Shown one piece after another: positions 44,824 to 55,767 of a DNA stretch of 64,000 bases (position 1 is its first letter; each line of letters begins with the position of its first letter). The notes beneath the pieces were generated by a model. That model saw only the letters and a program-made list of their open reading frames with translations, was not told the origin of the DNA and searched no databases. The stretch is from Nannochloropsis oceanica (Eukaryota > Sar > Eustigmatophyceae > Eustigmatales > Monodopsidaceae), in contig CP038128.1 of the NCBI GenBank assembly GCA_004519485.1, positions 186,001 to 250,000 on the forward strand, read 5' to 3'. Made by a program: the position numbers and the translations under genes.

Positions 44824-46182
44824 TTATGTTTGGATCGGAGTCCACCCGGTATCTCCATGCTTGCTCAGACACTTACTCCTACAGTACACATACGAAAACT
44901 TGGTAAAATACATGTTCTCCTGCATCTCAAACTCCTTGTGACACCACGAGCATGTCCCCATTTCTACCTCCTTCTCTTGCTTTGGCGGCGGGGTCCACCA
45001 TGCCAGTAGATCCCGCAGATTGGCTCCATTCATTCTCTCTACATCACAACGACTGACTTCCAAGCGCTCAAAACGAGGGGAAACATTTAAGAAAAGATGA
45101 GTGTAACCGAAGCCGCCATATTTTTGTAACTTTATGCGGCAGTCGATGGAGTGAGAGAGATGCAATTGGGAAGAAAATCCTTTCCTGCAGAGCCTCGAGA
45201 GGAGACACGCCCCTTCCTCATCGGAAGGGGAGTCAACGGTTTTGAAGCCCAAGGTGGATTCAGCACATTTTTGAACAGGGGGGGAGAGAGGGTAGAAGGC
45301 GTTGCCATGAAAAGAGAAGGATACGTGGACACCATCAGTAAGGAGGGCATTATAGGCGTCTTCAAGATCTAGACGGCAAGGGCACCGACAGAAGACAATC
45401 CGCGTCTTGTCCGCACCGTATTTTATAAGAGTAGAAAATACAGCATGTATTCTCTTTCCATCGAAAGGTGCTCGACCGAAAGCGTCTTGTGTGGTGATGA
45501 AGATGGGGGCACCGCTGCTTTCCCTTGAGGCATAAGCAAGGGATTGAAGGAGAAGGTCCTCTCTCCCCTCCCTCTCTTTCTCAGGCCATATTTTGTTCAG
45601 CCCATTGAGATCCACCAGTCCGATGAACCCCGCACCGATCCGCTCACTTGTCGAGAGCAAAGCAGGGTTTTCCACTGCCTCCTCCTTTTCTGTTACTGCG
45701 TCCGTCTCCCTCGTGGCTGCGGGAGGAACAAGAGGGATACCAAATCTGAGCGTGTGAACTAAGTCTTTGCTCACGCGCTCAGGTTTGGCATCGAGTGAGA
45801 TGGGACCAGGAAGTGCGCCAGTGACAATCAGTAAATTCTTGGGCTCGAGCTTTCGAGCCAAGCTGCGCAAGGGGGTATAGTCGCGCGAGGTGGCAGTGGC
45901 AGTGTGCAAAATTAGCATGGTACTGTTTTGAGCGGTGAGGCCTGGCACCGCTAGTGCCGCCTCAAGTTCACGCTGCATCTCGTCCGCCGAGGGTAGGCGC
46001 AGATTCCATATATACTGATCGGGATGGCAGCGGACTTGACCTAAATTGGAGAGGGTCAGCTCCTCTTGCTTCAACGGTGTGGCGGAGGCAGAGGCGACGG
46101 GTGCGTCGATTACGAGGTCATTGGTACCCAGGGACAAGAGGGCGGCAGGGGGATCCAACGAGCTTGTCACCGCCCTGATCAT
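44824..46182 (-). CDS. Phosphotriesterase-fold protein without metal ligands, with C-terminal zinc finger
   Basis: An intronless 452-residue protein. Its backbone follows the phosphotriesterase-related amidohydrolases: SNLGQVRCHPDQYI (51-55 at the usual HxH site), ERIGAGFIGLVDLNG, GAPIFITTQDAF, DKTRIVFCRCPC, and the C-terminal HSIDCRIKLQKYGGFGYTHL close to the family's ICCKIRLKKYGGHGY pattern. The metal-binding residues are gone at each place I can align: HxH is HPD, the bridging Glu/Lys is Leu189, the strand-5 His is Thr, the strand-6 His is Arg266, and the LSHD Asp is Ser. Residues 411-438 form C-x2-C-x19-C-x3-C (CSWC ... YCRSKC), an FLZ-like zinc finger. It is probably a non-catalytic binding protein. 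The start is the first ATG; upstream in-frame sequence lacks one. Divergent from the MEKHLA gene. Confidence 0.78.
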   Translation of the reverse strand: MIRAVTSSLDPPAALLSLGTNDLVIDAPVASASATPLKQEELTLSNLGQVRCHPDQYIWNLRLPSADEMQRELEAALAVPGLTAQNSTMLILHTATATSRDYTPLRSLARKLEPKNLLIVTGALPGPISLDAKPERVSKDLVHTLRFGIPLVPPAATRETDAVTEKEEAVENPALLSTSERIGAGFIGLVDLNGLNKIWPEKEREGREDLLLQSLAYASRESSGAPIFITTQDAFGRAPFDGKRIHAVFSTLIKYGADKTRIVFCRCPCRLDLEDAYNALLTDGVHVSFSFHGNAFYPLSPPVQKCAESTLGFKTVDSPSDEEGACLLSRLCRKGFSSQLHLSHSIDCRIKLQKYGGFGYTHLFLNVSPRFERLEVSRCDVERMNGANLRDLLAWWTPPPKQEKEVEMGTCSWCHKEFEMQENMYFTKFSYVYCRSKCLSKHGDTGWTPIQT

Positions 46183-46518
46183 GGTGCTGTGTCCGATAGA
46201 AGCATTGATGGAGTGCGTGAGTGCTGGCTGCGCAAGCAAAAGGGGGCATAGAAGGCGTTGCGGCGGTGAAAAGTCGCTTCTTTTTTGGTCGTGTGCGAGG
46301 GGCCACACAAAACGCAAATTACCAACTTAATACCACAAGGCTCACACTGGGTTGTCAAATCCATTAAAGACACTCAAGTGATGTATAGACATTCAACTAC
46401 ACGTGTGTAGAGAGTGTACTAATGATATTCTTGGGAGCTTACCCCCCTACACATCCTCACACCTCACGGCCGCAAGCACCGTTACCATTTCTAATTGTCC
46501 TCAAATTTCCCATTAGGT
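46183..46518. promoter_or_regulatory. Short bidirectional promoter region
   Basis: Only 336 bp separate the start codons of the phosphotriesterase-like gene (-) and the MEKHLA gene (+), so the two must share promoter DNA. No defined motif was recognised. Confidence 0.5.
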
Positions 46519-47341
46519 ATGGTCAGCCGAACAGACCGAGTCGTGAGGACCCTGCTGCTGGTGCTGCTACTTCTTCTGCCGGTTACTACCTTTGCAGCAA
46601 TGCTCGCCGTAGCCTCCGCCACTACCGGTGGCGACGCAGTTGCCTATGTCCGCGTCACAACTTCCTTGTACCAGCAACGTCGTTTATCACTCGCCGCCCC
46701 CTTTTCGCATTCACGATCATGGATCACCTTCAAGGTATGGTAGACTCATCCTCCTCCTCTTTCAACGAGAAGCTCATCGACTTCCCCTCGGATCCAACGT
46801 TCACAAGCGTGGCGGTGCCACCAGCAACAATACAGAGGCCTTATTGTTACCTACCCCTGCGTTTGCTGCCGCCGAGGATATTTGGAACACGCCCCAGGGC
46901 TTGGCATGGACACAACTTTTGCTCGATTCGTTCGAAAAATGCACAGGCTCTGCTCTTCTTCAGGATAGAGAAGAACTCGACCCAATGGAGCAAGCCCGTG
47001 CCCTCTTCCTTTCATCTCGCGTTGTCGTCTCACATCAGACACAGGAGGATCCTGTGCTGTGCTATGGTAACGCCAAGGCTTTGGCGCTATGGGAAATGGA
47101 CCTGTTAAATTTGACCTCGTCTCCGTCACGGTTGACGGCCGAGCCTGTTGCCAGAGAGGAAAGGCAGCGGCTCCTCGACACGGTCAAGGCCAAAGGATTC
47201 ATTGACGATTATCATGGGGTGCGGATATCTTCAACAGGCAAAAGATTTGAAATCTTACAGGCGGTCGTATGGGAGATTTATGACTTAGATGGTGTGAGAA
47301 GAGGACAGGCCGCCACTTTCAGTGATTGGAATGAATTGTGA
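46519..47341 (+). CDS. MEKHLA-domain protein with secretory/plastid leader
   Basis: Two exons, 46519-46734 and 46808-47341, joined through a 73-nt GT-AG intron, give 249 residues. The N-terminus is a strong signal peptide (VVRTLLLVLLLLLPVTTFAA). Residues ~90-249 match the MEKHLA domain, a PAS-related fold: WTQLLLDSFEKCTG, SRVVVSHQTQEDPVLCYGN, AKALALWEM, PSRLTAEPVAREERQRLL, DDYHGVRISSTGKRFEI and GQAATFSDWNEL. In plants this domain occurs at the end of HD-ZIP III proteins; in bacteria and algae it stands alone. The function of the stand-alone form is not established. The TTFAA junction may allow plastid import. The splice join is inferred from phase. Confidence 0.8.
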
Positions 47342-47687
47342 GAAGTGGAATTAGAGCTGGAAATCAGGGAAGGAAACCATAAAGTAATAATCGTGAACAT
47401 ATTATGTTTTTTGTAATGTCGTTTTAATGAAGGTTTTTTTTTTTACTCAGGCTGGCTTTTGTCTTCATTTACTTTCCTTTTTTGTGCAGGGGGTTGGGTG
47501 GGGAGGTTATGGGTATGTCGCTCCCTCCGGCCGAAAAAAACCTCAAGACTACTTGCACTCGTTTACACACGAAACAAACTCACTCTAAATTCTCTTCCGC
47601 ATTTGACCCGAAAATCTTGTTCAAACTTTGCAGGGAAGGTCAACAGTTGCCGTATCGAGCATTAGTACGGTATCATCCGATAGACGA
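47342..47687. other. Spacer upstream of the Urb2-like gene
   Basis: About 350 bp between two plus-strand genes, A/T-rich at 47395-47450. A CTTTGCAG sequence just before 47636 could be an acceptor for an upstream leader exon of the next gene. Confidence 0.4.
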
Positions 47688-48273
47688 ATGGCCCAAACGT
47701 CAACCTGCCAGGCCTTGGATGCTGTCCGCACGCTGGCCACAGGACTCCGCAACAGTGGTAGCAACAGGCCGGCAGCCTTCACAATCGAGTGCTTGGATGC
47801 AGCAGAGGCATTGATCCAGGTGACTAGTCCCCAAGGGGATGAACACGCCGCCCGCCTGGTCCTGCAATGGGCAGTGGCAGTATTGAGGGGGAGAGGAGGT
47901 CAGCAGCAGCAGCAGCAGCAGCGGCAGCAGCGGCAACAAGAACAAACCCCAAAGCAACGAGAACAAGTACCAGCCTTGGCAGATGCGGCCAAGGAAGAGC
48001 GGGTGTGGCTAGTGTGTCGCTCGGCCGTGCTTGTAACATCGTCATCCTCCCTGGCCGCCACCCTTCCCCTAACCTCGGCCCTAGGCCTGCTACATGCTGT
48101 CGCTGCCACCGTCTTTTATCCCTCCACTTCTACTCGCACAGCCACGGCTGCCGTCTTTTCATTCATTGCGTTAACGTCAAGAGGACTTCCTCAAGTACCC
48201 GCGGAAAAAGTGCTGGACCTGGTAGCAGAAGTGGTCGAGCAGCTCTATCGACACCATTACAATCACCATTTTC

Positions 48274-48308
<35 letters not shown>

Positions 48309-51300
48309 AAGTTAACACCATGCAACGAGTTGGGCGCTGCCGCATTACACTTCCTAGTTAACGTTCAATCACAGCAAGGGAATCAACGCAAGGCATTCAG
48401 TGTTCTAACGTCTCGCATTGTGCAGCCCTTACTGGCCCTACATCAGCAGCTACAGACACAGCCAAAAACATCGGAAGGAGGTAGAGGGGTAGTGACGTTA
48501 CGACGGGCCATTGACGCGGTGTTGGGAGAGCTTTTGTTCCATCGAGAGCACGTAGAGGGACTTCGTGCTCTACTGGCGCCTGGGGGAAAAAAGAGTGGTG
48601 GCAGCAGCAGCAGCAGTGGTGGTGACGGGAGCGGGAGGAAAAAGCGACAACGTGTGGTAGCAGCAGCAACGGCAGCAGCGACAAAGCATACATCAGCAGT
48701 TGAAAAGATAGATGGTCAAGAAGGAGAAAGGACACGCGCATCACCACCACTACCATGTGTTGCGGGACAGCAAGAAAACAAGTGGGCATCCTACCAGGGA
48801 CAGCTCCTCCTTTCCCTCGACAGCTGGCTCAATGACGAAAAGGACAAGCACACTAGGAAAGACGTGGCACTTTCCCTGGGGCATTTGTATCGTTTATTTG
48901 TCAGACGCCTGGCTGCGGTAGCAGTGATGTCGATGAAGGATGATCTTCGCGTGACAAAGCAAGGACTGCAGCAGTCGCAGCAGCAGGAAGAGGGCGGCGA
49001 TGGACAAGAAGATCATGGAGCCACTGCAGCAGCAGCAGCCGGACAGAAAAGGAGGGACATAGAGATGGCCGCTGCTGCTGCGTCCTCCTCTTCCCTCGTC
49101 TCTCGTCCTGCCTTTGCTTTAGGCGTCAAGTTGTGGTCTCTTTTGTGGAACGACTCCTGCAAGGAGGAGGGGCATCAGGAGGCACAAGAGGAGGAGGAGC
49201 AGCACACATCAGCAGCGGCAACGCGGACGCACCGTCTTGTGGCGGGACGGAGGGTGTTGGAGGCGATGCTGCAGCTGAATGTGTACCATTATGATTCCGA
49301 TCAGTCGTCGGCTGGTCAATACAGGGCCGTCGAAGCAATTTTTTTAGAGCTACTCAACAGTGAAGACACCAGGGAGGGATGGAACGAAGAAGAGAGAGAC
49401 ACGGAGGTGACGGACATGGAAGGAGAGGAGGTCCGATGCTTGGCGACGCTCCTTCGGATTGACCACCGTGTCGCGGACACGTGTTTGTCACAGCTCTTGG
49501 CACTGCTGACCCAGCGATTTGCGGTGGTGAGCAAGCAGCCATCATTCAAGGAGGAATGGACAGAGGAAAAAAGGAATGAGCAGCAGCGACAGCAGGTGGT
49601 TGCGTCGGCGAACAATGCCCTGCGACAGGCCTGTGCGCGGACCGTGGCCGAGGTGATAGAGACCTATTCGCGACTCCGACAGAATGACGTCCTGTTTCAA
49701 GCGCTTTTATCCTTAGAAGTAGAAGTAGATGGAAATGCCGCTGTTACTGCGCTGGCGGGGCACCCGGAGGTGATTGCTGCTGTAGGACGAGCCGTGCGTG
49801 AATGTCCGCCGCCCCAGTTGGTACCGCTGTGGGATCTGCTAGCGCCTACTTCTGTATTCTCCAACTCCAGAAAAGAGGAGGGAGATATGAAGTTAGAGGA
49901 AAAGGAGACGAAAATCGTCACGCATACTGCCTTGGGGCACCTGGGGATCCGCTCCAAGCTGTTTGGGCTCTTTGTGGACAACGTCCGAGTCTCGCCATTA
50001 AATGCGCTGGAGCTCGGAAGACGTACCAGTGCCACCATGGCCCAGATGACGCAGGTGGCGCTTAAGCAGCTGCAGGAGGGGGTGACCGCGACGGTTGGGA
50101 AGGGAGGAAAGACGAGGAAGAAGGACAAAAAGGGAAGGCAGGAGAAGCATACAGCAGGGACGGAAGGAGAAACTGGTGCTGGTGCTGGTGCTGGTCCTGA
50201 TCCCGCTGCTGTGGGCGTGGCGCTAGACCTGTATGCCCGCCTCTTGGAAGTACAAGCCATGTGTAGTTTTTGGTTAGACAACAGTAATAGTAGCAGCAGC
50301 AGTAGCATTGGCGACAGCAGCAGCAGCATCTCAGCATTGGAGTTTCCGTCCGGTGCATCGTTTTTGCAGACGATCATATCCCATGCTTCACGCTTGTCGA
50401 GTTGCAAGGGAACGCTGGACAAGGTCGTGGTCGGTCGTCTTCGGCAGCTGCTGTTGGAGAGAGGACTGCGTGGGGTGAGTGCTACGCCTGAGGGCATGGC
50501 GGACACGGAAGCAGAGCCGCTGGAGTTGGTGGCATTCCTTTTCCAAGGTCACGAAAAAGACGATGACACGACAAGCGATGGTCACGATGCCGACGGAGGA
50601 GCACGAGAGCAGTATCACCGTCGTCTAAACCTATCTCTTCTAGGCGCCAGCTTGCCGCTGTGGGCGTCGCACTGCAAGACGGAACACTTGGACTTGCTGT
50701 GGTCCGCGGTCTTTTTCGATACATTGACCGTTGTCCGCAGCAAGAAGCCGAACATCAACCGGCCTTCCATTCGTCTTTTGACCGATGCCGCATTTTATGA
50801 GATTACTCCATTGGCTTACCGATGTGTCCCCTCCTGGGCCCGTCTGATTCTGGATTGTCTAGTAGATATGAGTGGTCGAGCCTTGGAGGCGGTGGAGGGA
50901 TATGTGGAGGGAGGAGATGTAAAGTCATTATTCTGCGCCACGGAACAGGTCTTGTCTCTGCCAACGCGGGCGGTAAGAACGCAGGGTAAAATCAAACACA
51001 AACAAGGCCAAGCCGCTGCCGCTGCTGCTTCCAAAGGGTCGTCATCCTCCTCTGTCTTTCAGTTGACGGCGAAAAGTGTGGGCAAGACTAACGAATTAGA
51101 AGAAGACAGAATGGCCCGAGCTACGCACTGCTGTCGGCTATTAAACAGCATGCCGCCTGGATACCTTCCTACCGAACACGAACCTCTGCGCTTCCTCCTT
51201 TCCATCTTGCTCTCTCGCGTAGTGACGTGCAACCGAGCACATGCATCCGCGCAGACCTTGCACTTGACTTTATCTGCCTCCTCTCTTCTCGCCCTCCAAC

Positions 51301-53108
51301 GTGCGCCAGACGCCATCGTCCCCCTTCTTGCGACATCCACGTCTCTTATTGACAAATGGCTGGTTAAGCTTGTCTTGCCTGCGCGTGTCGCCGACTCGAC
51401 GTATTCCTCCTCCCCTTTCTCCGAATCCAAATACATTGGGCTTCAGCTTCTAGGATGCTACGTTGACCATCTTGTCAAGGACAAAGGGGCTGAGGCTGGC
51501 ATGACGGAAGAACAGCAGCAGCACTGTGTGGCACAGCTCCTCCAGGCTTTGATGAAGCAAGGACTGCTTGCAACCTTGGAGGGTGACACTGCCACGACAG
51601 GTAAAGATGAGGAGGAGGACATGCGTCATGCCTTGCGCGCAATTCGTGTGCTGGTGGCACCGTATCTTGGGAGCGACGGTCTGTCGGCGGGTGGACGAGA
51701 AACACTTGTTGAAGTTGTCGTGAAGCAGCTAGGCCCGGCAGTGATGCGCCGTCTCTCCTCGTCGTTGTCTTCTGAAGCTCTACGGGCATCCGCAGCGCTG
51801 CTCGAGCTGATAGGTAGAAAGGGATATGAGAGCAAGGAGAATGAAGGAACAAACATGCAACGAATGGCCTCGTTCCATTTACCGCATAACGCGGTGTCGC
51901 AAGTGCTGGCCAAGGCGACGACTAGTGCGAGAGGGCAGGAGAAGAGGGACACGGCGGACGGAGTGATGGAATTCCTAGCGGCGTACCTGCAGTGGGCTGA
52001 AAGGATGGAGGAGGAAGCGGAAGAGGAAGGAATAATCTTGGAGGAGATGGTGCAGCTGGCGGTGCTATCATCGTCGTCTGTCTCTCTCCAGTCGAGTGCC
52101 GACGAGGAGGATCAGCACGCCGCCTGCGTGGCCGCAGCTATCGGCAACGCACGGGGAGGGGTAAATGTGCAGCTGCAGGCCCTTTATCGACTCATCCACC
52201 TCCTAGATGCAGTGAAAGTACCCTCACCCTCCTCCCACCCCGAAAATAATGAATCGAAGACCAGGAGAGCGGCCGAGACGTTAGCGCGGGCCGGTCGTTT
52301 GTTCGAGGTGTTGGTGGAGCAGGGCGGGATGGGGGAGGGGCCTGGAGCGGAAGCTGTTCGTCAGGTCGCTCAAACTTTCCTCGGGCGCATGACGCAGCTC
52401 CTGTCCGAACTTTTTGCTCGTGTGCTGTCGTCAAGGACGATTGATAATAGTGATATTGGTGCAGAAACGTTGGCGGGCATATTGCGGGGACTGAGTGTCT
52501 TGCGCCTGTACGTGCGGAAGCGCTGGCTTTTCCTTTCGGGCGGTGGCATGCGTGTAGAAGACTTGGGCCGATTGTATGTAGCTGTCGCCTCTCTACCTCT
52601 GGCATTGCAGGGAATGAAGGGTGAGGAACAGGTGGATGGGGAGCAAGTATCGCAGAGGGAGGAGGTTTTTGGGGTCGCCTGCGGCCTCCTCTCAGCGTTG
52701 CTCAAGCACCATTCCCGCCTCGTCTACCAGTGCGCCCCGCCATTCTTCCTCCTGACGCGCGCCTTGCTTCGTGCCCTGCTTTCGGAGAATTCTAATGGCA
52801 TGTCAGTTGGCTGGGGGCCAACGGCAGTCAAGGCTTGGACACGATTGGCCGAGCACTTGGCGGGGCACGCGACGCCTTTGCGACGGCATCTGATGCTGCT
52901 GCTCGTGGACTATCTACACGTGTGCCCTCACTTGCGACAGGAGCTTAAAGGGGAGCTGCAGCCTGCTGCATTTGCGTTGATGGACGCGCTCTCGTCCTTT
53001 GAGGTGCAGCACATGCATGCTGCCCTTCTGGACGCGGCGGGCCAGGCTTTGCTCAAGAAGCTCCACAGCGATTATCAACAACGCTACAAGTACCGGGGCA
53101 AGGTCTAA
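47688..53108 (+). CDS. Urb2/Npa2-like ribosome biogenesis factor
   Basis: A single uninterrupted frame of 1806 residues. The C-terminal ~200 residues match the Urb2/Npa2 domain: LVYQCAPPFFLLTRALLRAL, LLVDYLHVCPHLRQELK, QPAAFALMDALSSFEVQHMH and DYQQRYKYRGKV at the very end. Yeast Urb2 is a nucleolar protein needed for early 60S pre-rRNA processing, and human URB2 plays a matching role. The rest is an all-helical repeat-like protein with many LxxLL-type helices, interrupted by Gln runs (CAG near 47904 and CAA near 48276-48308), Ser runs and Ala runs that are probably disordered loops. Length is somewhat above yeast Urb2 (about 1170) and nearer animal URB2 (about 1500). Start set at the first ATG, 47688. 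Confidence 0.8.
48273..48308. repeat. (CAA)n array encoding poly-Gln
   Basis: About twelve CAA units inside the Urb2-like gene, read as Gln in frame. Confidence 0.85.
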
Positions 53109-53976
53109 AGAGGAGCCATGGTAGGACAGACAGAGAAGATAAATCATTTGATTATTTAGAGACTAAAATGCCTTACTTACCTACCGTGTTGTTGTTGTTG
53201 TTGTTGCTTGCTTTTGTGTTGCTTTGCTGCGCTACGTCACGAAGCTGATTGAGCAAGACTTACGAGTGCGTCGCTCTGCGCTGTCCTTCCGTCCCAAATC
53301 TGTGCGACTGTCTTCCATCCATCAAAATTATGTCCCCATCGTTGGACTGGATGGTCTTCATGTATCACCACTCAATGTCCAGAGCTACTGGAAAAAGGCA
53401 AAGCCCCCTAGGAAAGCCTGCACTTGCGAAAGTAAGGACACCTTCCAAGTGCCTGCTTCAATCCACGAGAAGAAACTCTGACGCTGACGCGGAACACCGA
53501 TCGTTGCTTTTCTCATCGGCCACGCCGCCTTTTTTCTTTGTGATCATAATTCCTACTCCTTCGAAAAGGGACATGGCATGCCGAGGTTTCAAGAAAGAGT
53601 GGTTCATCGTGTGCAACGTTACCTCTCACCTTTGCTACTACGACCACGTCATCATCGGTCCTCCTCTATCCCGCGCAAAAGAGCCCGAGCCAGCACCTCA
53701 AACACACTTACGTTGCTGAAGAGTGCTTTTGATCGAATCGGGGACATGCGTGGGCAGCAAAAAACGTCGCCTCACACACTCCCAAATGACCGCCCCAGTC
53801 ACTCACTCGCTTCCCATCCCCTCCATCCCTCGTCCATTCACAGCACACAACAACTACGCATACCCCTGTCTTTGTTTTTCCCCCTGCTCGAAGATCGTTG
53901 ACGATCCAAGCAGGGGCAAGCACGCACGCGTCGCCTACGTCCTACTACCATTGGAACTCATCCGCGGCGTCAGTAA
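53109..53976. promoter_or_regulatory. Upstream region of aureochrome
   Basis: About 0.87 kb with no coding domain, including a (GTT)n run near 53187-53205. It should contain the aureochrome promoter. No TGACGT element was noticed here, although one lies in the first intron of the gene. Confidence 0.4.
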
Positions 53977-55767
53977 ATGTCACCCACGACCATGCAGTCG
54001 CAGTCAACAGTCACGCCTGCCATCTCTGGGCCCGAGCCCACAAGCTGGGGCATTTTTTCCCGCAGTAATAGCAACGTTAATTTGGCTGGAGAAGCAGGCG
54101 GGAGCGACCCGGCTCTCCTTGTGAAGCAAGAGGACACGTTGGCACCTGGGCCCACCTGGACTGCCCCTCTCTACGCCTCGGCCAATGGCAACAATTATGT
54201 GTCAGGGGACATGGTCGACCTCAATGAGATCTTCGCCGGTACGTACGTACGAGAGTGGGATGACGGGCTCGGTTTTGCGGAGGTGAGCAAGGGAGGGGGC
54301 AGAGGTGTCACGTCCCTCCCTCGCTTCAATGCCGTCACAAGGACGTCAGCGTGCCATTTCATTGTAGGGAAAATGAAAGGAAAAATCGAAGCATTTCAAA
54401 TCAGTTCCCACTTTCCCCTTCCTCTCATCCATACTTCCCTCCTTTTTCACACAGGCGATTTCCTTCTGCCTGGCGTGGGCGTTTCCTGCAGTGACGAAGA
54501 GATGTTTGGGGCCGAGGACATGTTTCCCGAAGAAAATGACAATGACGGCTCCACCGCCACAGGAAGAGAAGTGCACGGCAAGGGTAAAGGACAGAAGATA
54601 GTATTCAGGCAAACAGTTGCAGCAGCAGCAGCTGAGGAGAAGGGAGATGGTCAAGCAGCGGCAACGGTCCGGCAGGCCGCCACTAGGACGAGGAGTGGGA
54701 TCACGACACGCTTAGGAGGAGGGAGGGGGGAGGGTCAAATCAAGGCCGCGGCGATGTTGCCCTCCGCCGCTCCAGCTCGTGCCACAGCTTCGCACTCTCG
54801 TCGTACCAAGCCTCTGACAAAGAAGCAGCAGCAGCAGCAGGCAGCGGCGGCAGAGGAGGAGGAGGAGGAAGAAGAAGAAGAGTACGAGACGGGAAGCGAA
54901 GACGAGGAAGGGGGGGATGGGTCGGGAAGGGGGAGACGGAAGAAAGCAAAGCTGACATTGAAGCCCTTGACGGAGGCCCAGCGCGTGGAACGAAGGGAGC
55001 GGAACCGAGAGCACGCCAAGCGGTCCCGTATGCGCAAGAAGTTCATGCTTGAATCCTTGCAAGCCCAAATGCTTGCCTTGCGGAAGGAAAACCTCCGCCT
55101 CCGCCAGCTGGTGTCCACCAAAATCCCCGAAAAAGCCGACCACATTCTCCGGGGCTGCTCCTCAATCAAGACCCAAGCCATGCTCTCCTCAGTCGAGCTC
55201 GGGCACCATCGTGCACTTGCCGACAACGACGGGAAACTCATCTCAGCCCTGCAATTTGCGCAGCAGAATTTCACTGTATCCGACCCCTCCCTGCCTGATA
55301 ATCGTAAGTCCTCTCTCCCTCCCTTCCTCGCTACATTTCTTTCCTCCCTCCTTCCCCCACCACCCAGAACCATGCACTCACATTTCTATCTCTCCTTCCC
55401 TCCCTCCCTCCTTCTCTCCCGAACAGCTATCGTCTACGCCTCCCAGGGTTTCCTCGACCTGACCGGGTACTCATCAGATCAGGTCGTGGGCCGCAACTGC
55501 CGCTTCCTGCAAGGGCCAGGCACTGACCCTGCAGCCGTAGATATTATCAGGAGAGGGGTGGCGTTGGGGGAGGACACGAGCGTGTGTCTGTTGAACTACA
55601 GGGCGGATGGCACGCCGTTTTGGAACCAATTCTTCGTTGCGGCGTTGAGGGATTCGGAGGGGAATATCGTCAATCACGTGGGAGTGCAGTGTAAGGTGGA
55701 GGAGGCGCCCATGGAGGAGGAACTGAAGGAGAGGGTCAAGACGATTAATTTTGATGAAGAGGAATGA
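53977..55767 (+). CDS. Aureochrome, blue-light receptor transcription factor (bZIP-LOV)
   Basis: Three exons, 53977-54238, 54455-55303 and 55427-55767, join in phase to 483 residues. Both introns (216 and 123 nt) are multiples of three without stops, so the frame stays open through them. Residues ~258-310 are a bZIP: ERRERNREHAKRSRMRKKF (basic region with NxxxAxxSR) followed by heptad leucines in LESLQAQMLALRKENLRLRQL. Residues ~360-465 are a LOV domain: IVYASQGFLDLTGYSSDQVV, then GRNCRFLQGPGTD, whose Cys forms the flavin adduct, and GTPFWNQFFVAAL. Order bZIP then LOV defines aureochromes, nuclear factors that bind TGACGT sites and control light responses in stramenopiles. Gln, Ala and Glu runs lie before the bZIP. 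Confidence 0.96.
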   Translation: MSPTTMQSQSTVTPAISGPEPTSWGIFSRSNSNVNLAGEAGGSDPALLVKQEDTLAPGPTWTAPLYASANGNNYVSGDMVDLNEIFAGTYVREWDDGLGFAEVSKGGGRGVTSLPRFNAVTRTSACHFIVGKMKGKIEAFQISSHFPLPLIHTSLLFHTGDFLLPGVGVSCSDEEMFGAEDMFPEENDNDGSTATGREVHGKGKGQKIVFRQTVAAAAAEEKGDGQAAATVRQAATRTRSGITTRLGGGRGEGQIKAAAMLPSAAPARATASHSRRTKPLTKKQQQQQAAAAEEEEEEEEEEYETGSEDEEGGDGSGRGRRKKAKLTLKPLTEAQRVERRERNREHAKRSRMRKKFMLESLQAQMLALRKENLRLRQLVSTKIPEKADHILRGCSSIKTQAMLSSVELGHHRALADNDGKLISALQFAQQNFTVSDPSLPDNRKSSLPPFLATFLSSLLPPPPRTMHSHFYLSFPPSLLLSRTAIVYASQGFLDLTGYSSDQVVGRNCRFLQGPGTDPAAVDIIRRGVALGEDTSVCLLNYRADGTPFWNQFFVAALRDSEGNIVNHVGVQCKVEEAPMEEELKERVKTINFDEEE

